Positions 7,152-10,331 of a DNA stretch of 10,331 bases are shown in pieces. Below the pieces are notes generated by a model that had not been told where the DNA came from, ran no database searches, and was given only the letters and a program-made list of their open reading frames with translations. Made by a program: the position numbers and the translations under genes. Within the stretch, counting starts at the first letter, position 1. Each line of letters opens with the position of its first letter. Source of the DNA: Alphaproteobacteria bacterium (GTDB lineage Bacteria; Pseudomonadota; Alphaproteobacteria; Caulobacterales; Maricaulaceae); the NCBI GenBank assembly GCA_030428405.1, contig JAUIEH010000055.1:1-10331 (forward strand), in the 5' to 3' direction.

Positions 7152-7609
7152 GGCCGGACTCCGGTTTCAGTTGCGTCGCCCTGAACGAATGAGGCGTTGG
7201 GATCAATCAACACATGGCGCGCCAGCGCCTGGCGACCAATCAGCGCCGGGAAGCCCATGGCGTCGCGATTGGTCAGCGACAGCTCGACCGGCCAGACGAC
7301 TCCGCCGATCTCGATGGGCGTAACGATGAAGAAGCGCTTCTCGATCTGTCCGTTCGAGCTGCGCACATTGCGGATGTCGCGCAACGGCGCTTTGCAGGTC
7401 AACAGCATCTTGGCGCCGTCACGCTTCTGCAGGATTTCGAACGACACGATGCGCTCGCCGTTTTCTTCCGTCAAACGACGATTGGAGGCGTGCAATGCGG
7501 ATGACCGCGCGCCGGTGTCCACTTTTGCTTTGATCTTCGCGCCGCCAAGCGCGGGGAAGCTGACCCATTCGCGCCAGCCGACGATTAGTCTTGGATGGTT
7601 TCGAGCCAT
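7148..7609 (-). CDS. RimB-like retropepsin-type aspartic protease
   Basis: This 153-residue protein belongs to the family annotated as RimK/LysX-associated putative ATP-dependent zinc protease (DUF785). It carries the retropepsin active-site motif KVDTGARSSALHA, with Asp31 the probable catalytic residue, and a second conserved block FPALIGRQAL near the end. In Pseudomonas the equivalent protein RimB works with RimK to tune S6 glutamylation. Overlap with rimK by four bases supports a joint role. The start (ATG at 7609) has only a weak Shine-Dalgarno. Upstream is the 283-base divergent region shared with the first flagellin gene; its own promoter was not identified. Confidence 0.85.
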   Translation of the reverse strand: MARNHPRLIVGWREWVSFPALGGAKIKAKVDTGARSSALHASNRRLTEENGERIVSFEILQKRDGAKMLLTCKAPLRDIRNVRSSNGQIEKRFFIVTPIEIGGVVWPVELSLTNRDAMGFPALIGRQALARHVLIDPNASFVQGDATETGVRP

Positions 7610-7672
7610 GCAGGCGCAAACTCACGGAAGCGTCGAATCGCAGCTTGCGCGACTATATCGCGTGTCGGAGCG

Positions 7673-7719
7673 CGGCACATTTTTCCGGCGAACGGAATTT
7701 TGCTCGGCAATTCCGTCAC
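7673..7719. promoter_or_regulatory. Possible ftr (FlbD) enhancer elements of flagellin 1
   Basis: Two degenerate copies of the CGGCAATTTCTGCCG element seen before flagellin 2 lie here: CGGCACATTTTTCCG (7673-7687, 11/15 matching) and CGGCAATTCCGTCAC (7705-7719, 10/15). They are centred about 155 and 123 bases before the predicted transcript start, nearly the same offsets as at flagellin 2. A 7-bp palindrome CGGAATT...AATTCCG spans 7693-7715. The rest of the gap 7610-7892 shows nothing else apart from the promoter and leader. Confidence 0.3.
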
Positions 7720-7808
7720 GCGCGGCGGAGTCATATGCCGACCGCGCAGGGCGCATGAATAAAGTGCAATAAAAACAGACGGTTGTGGGCGGTTTTTCAC
7801 ACGCGCTT

Positions 7809-7824
7809 AGGCATGGCGATTGCT
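7809..7824 (+). promoter_or_regulatory. Sigma-54 promoter of flagellin 1
   Basis: AGGCATG-GCGA-TTGCT matches the sigma-54 consensus TGGCACG-N4-TTGCW with two mismatches. The invariant GG (7810-7811) and GC (7822-7823) are exactly 10 bases apart. Transcription would start near 7835, giving a leader of about 58 bases. Late flagellar genes of Caulobacter use this sigma factor. Confidence 0.75.
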
Positions 7825-7892
7825 AGGTCAGGCCTGGACAAAGCTCCCGGGCGCAAAGCCGCCTGCACTCAATCCAGAATGGAGAGACCACT

Positions 7893-8726
7893 ATGGCGCT
7901 GAGCGTCAACACCAATGCGGGCGCAATGGTTGCGCTCCGCAATTTGACCGCCACCAACGCTAAATTGGCGATGGTGCAAAATAGGATCAACACGGGCCTG
8001 AAAGTAGCGAGCGCGAAGGACGATGGCGGCATCTACGCCATTGCTCAAAACATGCGCGCAGACGTCTCTGCTTTTGGAGCCGTCCAAAACTCGCTGGCGC
8101 GTGCGATCTCAACGACGGATACGGCGCTCGCCGCGGGGCAAGCGGTGTCTGATCTTTTGGTGGAGATGAAGGCGAAAGCCGTGGCCGCCAAGGACGCATC
8201 GCTCGATACCGCGTCGCGCACCGCGCTGAATGAGGATTTCAAGGCGCTTCGCGATCAGATCGGCACCATAGTGAGCAACGCCGAGTTCAATGGCGCAAAT
8301 CTGATCGAAGGCGGAGCAACCGACATCACGGCGATCGCGAACGCCGATGCGACCAACACCATCACCATCGCCGCAGAGGTGATGGCGCTTGGCGCAACGG
8401 GTTCGGTCATCACGCTGACCGCTGGTGAAGTCATCGACACGGTGACGAAGGCGGGCTCCGTGCTGACGACGATCGAGACCTCGCTCAATAACCTGAACTC
8501 GGCTCTGTCGCGTTTGGGCACCGGAGCGAAGTCGCTTGAAATCCACAGCGACTTCGTCACGAGACTGACGGATGAGACGGAGAAGGGCATAGGCAATCTG
8601 GTCGATGCAGACTTGGCCAAAGAGAGCGCCAAGCTGCAGTCCCTGCAGGTGCAGCAGCAGCTGGGCACGCAGGCTCTGGCCATCGCCAATCAATCCCCGC
8701 AGATCATCCTCAGCCTATTCGGCTAG
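7893..8726 (+). CDS. Flagellin, first paralogue
   Basis: This 277-residue filament subunit has the conserved N-terminal flagellin domain (MALSVNTNAGAMVALRNL, VQNRINTGLKVASAKDDGG) and C-terminal domain (LAKESAKLQSLQVQQQLGTQ, NQSPQIILSLFG), which pack as coiled coils in the filament core. The centre is short, without large D2/D3 outer domains, as in Caulobacter flagellins. No Cys or Trp is present. Surface Ser/Thr residues would be the substrate of FlmG-type glycosylation, though exact sites cannot be read. GGAGAG six bases before the ATG fixes the start. It is about 85% identical to the next gene, including a run of 67 identical residues, but uses more AT-ending codons (GAT, AAT), suggesting lower expression. 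Confidence 0.95.
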   Translation: MALSVNTNAGAMVALRNLTATNAKLAMVQNRINTGLKVASAKDDGGIYAIAQNMRADVSAFGAVQNSLARAISTTDTALAAGQAVSDLLVEMKAKAVAAKDASLDTASRTALNEDFKALRDQIGTIVSNAEFNGANLIEGGATDITAIANADATNTITIAAEVMALGATGSVITLTAGEVIDTVTKAGSVLTTIETSLNNLNSALSRLGTGAKSLEIHSDFVTRLTDETEKGIGNLVDADLAKESAKLQSLQVQQQLGTQALAIANQSPQIILSLFG

Positions 8727-8757
8727 TCCGGGACCGTGGACGGCCGGTTTGGCGGTC

Positions 8758-8795
8758 GCGGTTCGCCCGCGCCTCTTTTGGCGCGGGCGAACCGC
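8758..8795 (+). terminator. 16-bp perfect hairpin downstream of flagellin 1
   Basis: GCGGTTCGCCCGCGCC pairs perfectly with its complement across a TCTTTT loop, 31 bases after the stop. No U-tract follows (CCCTCGG), so it may stabilise the 3' end or help Rho-dependent termination rather than act as a classical intrinsic terminator. Confidence 0.65.
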
Positions 8796-8824
8796 CCCTC
8801 GGCGGCCCGAATGACGGACCCGGT

Positions 8825-8881
8825 CGGCAATATTCGCCGCCCCGGCAATTTCTGCCGTCCGAATTGCGGCAATTTCTGCCG
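8825..8881. repeat. Three CGGC...GCCG repeats, probable ftr/FlbD enhancer array
   Basis: Two exact copies of the 15-base inverted repeat CGGCAATTTCTGCCG lie at 8843-8857 and 8867-8881, and a third near copy, CGGCAATATTCGCCG, at 8825-8839 (12/15). They are centred about 159, 141 and 117 bases before the predicted transcript start of flagellin 2. Caulobacter ftr sites, bound by the sigma-54 activator FlbD, are CGGC/GCCG-type elements about 100 bases upstream of flagellin promoters, so this is a likely enhancer. The 327-base gene-free stretch 8727-9053 holds this array, the upstream hairpin, the promoter and the leader. Confidence 0.65.
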
Positions 8882-8964
8882 AGTTCAAATTCTGTTTACA
8901 GATAAATAACCACCGGCCGACGCGCGTCCAGCTACTTGGGTGTTGCGACGCCTCGCGCGCCGAG

Positions 8965-8980
8965 CGGCGCGTCTCTTGCT
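8965..8980 (+). promoter_or_regulatory. Sigma-54 promoter of flagellin 2
   Basis: CGGCGCG-TCTC-TTGCT fits TGGCACG-N4-TTGCW with two mismatches. The GG (8966-8967) and GC (8978-8979) have the required 10-base spacing. The predicted start near 8991 gives a leader of about 63 bases. Confidence 0.75.
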
Positions 8981-9005
8981 CCTTCCAAACCGGGTCAAAG
9001 GCCCG

Positions 9006-9023
9006 CCTGGCGCAAACGCCGGG
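9006..9023 (+). promoter_or_regulatory. Leader stem-loop of flagellin 2, possible FlbT target
   Basis: CCTGGCG-CAAA-CGCCGGG forms a 7-bp stem (one G-U pair) with a CAAA tetraloop, 30 bases before the ATG. The core GGCGCAAA (9009-9016) also occurs in the flagellin 1 leader (7850-7857) at a nearly equal distance from the start codon, 35 versus 37 bases. FlbT is known to act on flagellin leaders; binding here is inference. Confidence 0.4.
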
Positions 9024-9053
9024 ATATCGCTGCAAAACGCACGGGAGCAAGAA

Positions 9054-9884
9054 ATGCTTAGTGTCAACACGAACTATGGCGCGCTTGTCGCGCTGCAAAA
9101 CCTCAATGCGACGAACACCGAACTGCAGGGCGTGCAGAACCGGATCAACACCGGCCTGCGCGTTGCGAGCGCTAAGGACGACGGCGGCATCTTCGCCATC
9201 GCCCAGAACATGCGTTCGGACGTTTCTGCCTTCGGCGCCGTCAAAAACTCCCTCGACCGCGCGATCTCGACGACTGACACGGCGCTCGCCGCCGGCCAGG
9301 CCGTTTCTGATCTCTTGGTGGAAATGAAGGCAAAAGCCGTCGCCGCCAAGGACGCTTCGCTCGACACCGCGTCGCGCACCGCGCTCAACGAGGACTTCAA
9401 AGCCCTCCGTGACCAAATCGGCACCATCGTGTCGAACGCGGAGTTCAATGGCGCGAACCTGATCAAGGGCGGCGCCACGGATGTGACTGCGATCGCCAAC
9501 GCTGATGGCTCCAACACCATCACGATCGGCGCGGAAGTCATGGCGCTTGGCGCGACCGGCTCGGTCGTCACGCTGACCGCCGGCGAAGTCATCGACACGG
9601 TGACGAAGGCCGGTTCGGTGCTGACCGCGATCGAGACCTCGCTCAACAACCTGAACGCTTCACTCTCGCGTTTGGGCACGGGCTCCAAGTCGCTCGAAGT
9701 CCACAAGTCCTTCGTGTCCAAGCTGTCCGATGAACTCGAAAAGGGCATCGGCAACCTGGTTGACGCCGACCTCGCGAAAGAAAGCGCCCGCCTCCAGTCG
9801 CTGCAGGTTCAGCAGCAGCTGGGCGTTCAGGCTCTGTCGATCGCCAATTCGGCGCCGAACACGGTCTTGTCCTTGTTCCGTTAA
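9054..9884 (+). CDS. Flagellin, second paralogue (probably major)
   Basis: This 276-residue flagellin begins MLSVNTNYGALVALQNLNAT and ends 'LQSLQVQQQLGVQALSIANS' APNTVLSLFR, with the usual helical ends and a compact centre. The ATG at 9054 is preceded six bases upstream by GGGAG. A longer in-frame reading from 8940 is rejected because it would cross the sigma-54 promoter. Codons are shifted towards C- and G-ending forms (AAC, GAC, CTC) compared with the first paralogue. It has the better enhancer array and a strong terminator, which together suggest that it is the most highly expressed flagellin. Residues identical to the first copy include the stretch from AISTTDTALAAGQ to EFNGANLI. Export would use FlaF and the type III apparatus encoded elsewhere. 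Confidence 0.95.
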   Translation: MLSVNTNYGALVALQNLNATNTELQGVQNRINTGLRVASAKDDGGIFAIAQNMRSDVSAFGAVKNSLDRAISTTDTALAAGQAVSDLLVEMKAKAVAAKDASLDTASRTALNEDFKALRDQIGTIVSNAEFNGANLIKGGATDVTAIANADGSNTITIGAEVMALGATGSVVTLTAGEVIDTVTKAGSVLTAIETSLNNLNASLSRLGTGSKSLEVHKSFVSKLSDELEKGIGNLVDADLAKESARLQSLQVQQQLGVQALSIANSAPNTVLSLFR

Positions 9885-9892
9885 AACTAGCT

Positions 9893-9935
9893 CCGGGCGA
9901 GGGCGCCTCGCGTCCTCGCCCGGGTTTTCTTGTTC
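9893..9935 (+). terminator. Strong intrinsic terminator of flagellin 2
   Basis: Stem CCGGGCGAGG / CCTCGCCCGG (9893-9902 with 9914-9923) extends inwards by a G-U pair and three more pairs to a CTC loop. It is followed by GTTTTCTTGTTCTTT. This is a classical Rho-independent terminator starting nine bases after the stop. Confidence 0.9.
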
Positions 9936-9974
9936 TTTAACCAGGAGAAATTGGTCAACTAGCGACCGAGAGCC

Positions 9975-10331
9975 ATGATCGCAGAATTTAGCGTATCGAC
10001 TACGCCAAAACGAACTGAGATCAGCAACACGCGCGCGCCAGGCGCTGAGGTTGCAACGCCGAATGCAGATCGTTCCGGCGACAATCTTCCTATTCCCGAC
10101 AATGACCGCGTCCAAAAGAACCGAGATGCGTTGCTCGATCGCATGATGGACGGCGCGACCCGCAAGAACCTCGAACTGCGCGTAGAGCGCGGCGATCGGA
10201 AGTTCGGCTTCATCTATACTGTGTTGGACAAACGCACAGGCGAAGTCGTCGATCAATGGCCGCACGACGTTCTGGTCGCGCGAATGCCTGACAACGATTT
10301 TGCTCGGGGTCTGCTCGTCGATCAGACGGCG
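9975..10331 (+). CDS. flaG: FlaG-family flagellar protein, 3'-truncated
   Basis: The frame runs from the ATG at 9975 off the window end, with 119 codons visible. The N-terminal 50 residues are polar and probably disordered (TTPKRTEISNTRAPGAE). The C-terminal part shows the FlaG pattern: a helix (VQKNRDALLDRMM), a strand-rich core (LELRVERGDRKFGFIYTVLD) and the diagnostic turn RTGEVVDQWPHDVL (about 87-100). FlaG proteins influence filament length, and flaG sits near flagellin genes in Caulobacter. An in-frame TAG at 9960-9962 rules out a longer start. The Shine-Dalgarno directly before the ATG is weak, while AGGAGA at 9942-9947 is 27 bases away, so the translation start is less certain than the family. 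Confidence 0.8.
   Translation, partial: MIAEFSVSTTPKRTEISNTRAPGAEVATPNADRSGDNLPIPDNDRVQKNRDALLDRMMDGATRKNLELRVERGDRKFGFIYTVLDKRTGEVVDQWPHDVLVARMPDNDFARGLLVDQTA

Noticed and set aside
7585..7800. Minus-strand 71-codon frame overlapping the start of the protease gene
   Set aside because: It overlaps the rimB-like start in another frame, covers the likely flagellin enhancer region and shows no motif.
8825..8881. CRISPR-like array
   Set aside because: Only three 15-base units with spacers of 3 and 9 bases; this fits protein-binding sites, not CRISPR repeats.
8940..9053. N-terminal extension of flagellin 2 from an upstream ATG
   Set aside because: Flagellins begin at the MLSVNTN-type motif. The extension would translate through the sigma-54 promoter and the untranslated leader, and the ATG at 9054 has a good Shine-Dalgarno.
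8715..9416. Minus-strand frame of 233 codons across the gap and the start of flagellin 2
   Set aside because: It runs antisense to a certain gene and through the hairpin, enhancer array and promoter.

Overview
The window looks like a chromosomal segment of a GC-rich alphaproteobacterium of the Caulobacterales/Hyphomonadaceae type. The evidence is the combination of FlbT, FlaF and FlaG homologues, two short Caulobacter-like flagellins (276-277 aa) behind sigma-54-type promoters, and a TPR-glycosyltransferase protein resembling Caulobacter FlmG. The genus cannot be named from this sequence alone. No tRNA, rRNA, CRISPR array, integrase or transposase was seen.

Bases 1-746 hold the end of an arsenic operon: a 5'-truncated ArsR-family repressor with a C-terminal Cys-Cys pair, then an ArsI-type C-As lyase (VOC fold) carrying its own vicinal Cys pair. 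From 864 to 3327 the minus strand carries a winged-helix regulator translationally coupled to a small hypothetical protein, a secreted hypothetical protein with its own terminator, and a MoxR-type AAA+ ATPase. The regulator has an AT-rich palindrome at its start.

Bases 3413-10331 form a flagellin biogenesis locus. On the minus strand lies flmG (TPR plus glycosyltransferase). Divergent from it are flbT and flaF, overlapping by 41 bp. A convergent minus-strand rimB-like/rimK pair (aspartic protease and ATP-grasp glutamate ligase) sits in the middle. Then come two plus-strand flagellin genes and the start of flaG. Both flagellins have a GG-N10-GC sigma-54 element, a leader of about 60 nt containing the same GGCGCAAA motif at nearly the same distance from the start codon, and upstream CGGC...GCCG elements that look like FlbD-binding (ftr) enhancers. 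The second flagellin has three such elements and a strong intrinsic terminator.

Taken together, the locus could handle flagellin transcription (sigma-54/FlbD sites), mRNA control (FlbT acting on the leaders), secretion (FlaF), glycosylation (FlmG) and filament modulation (FlaG). The functional links are inferred from family knowledge. The genes, motifs and repeats are read directly from the sequence.
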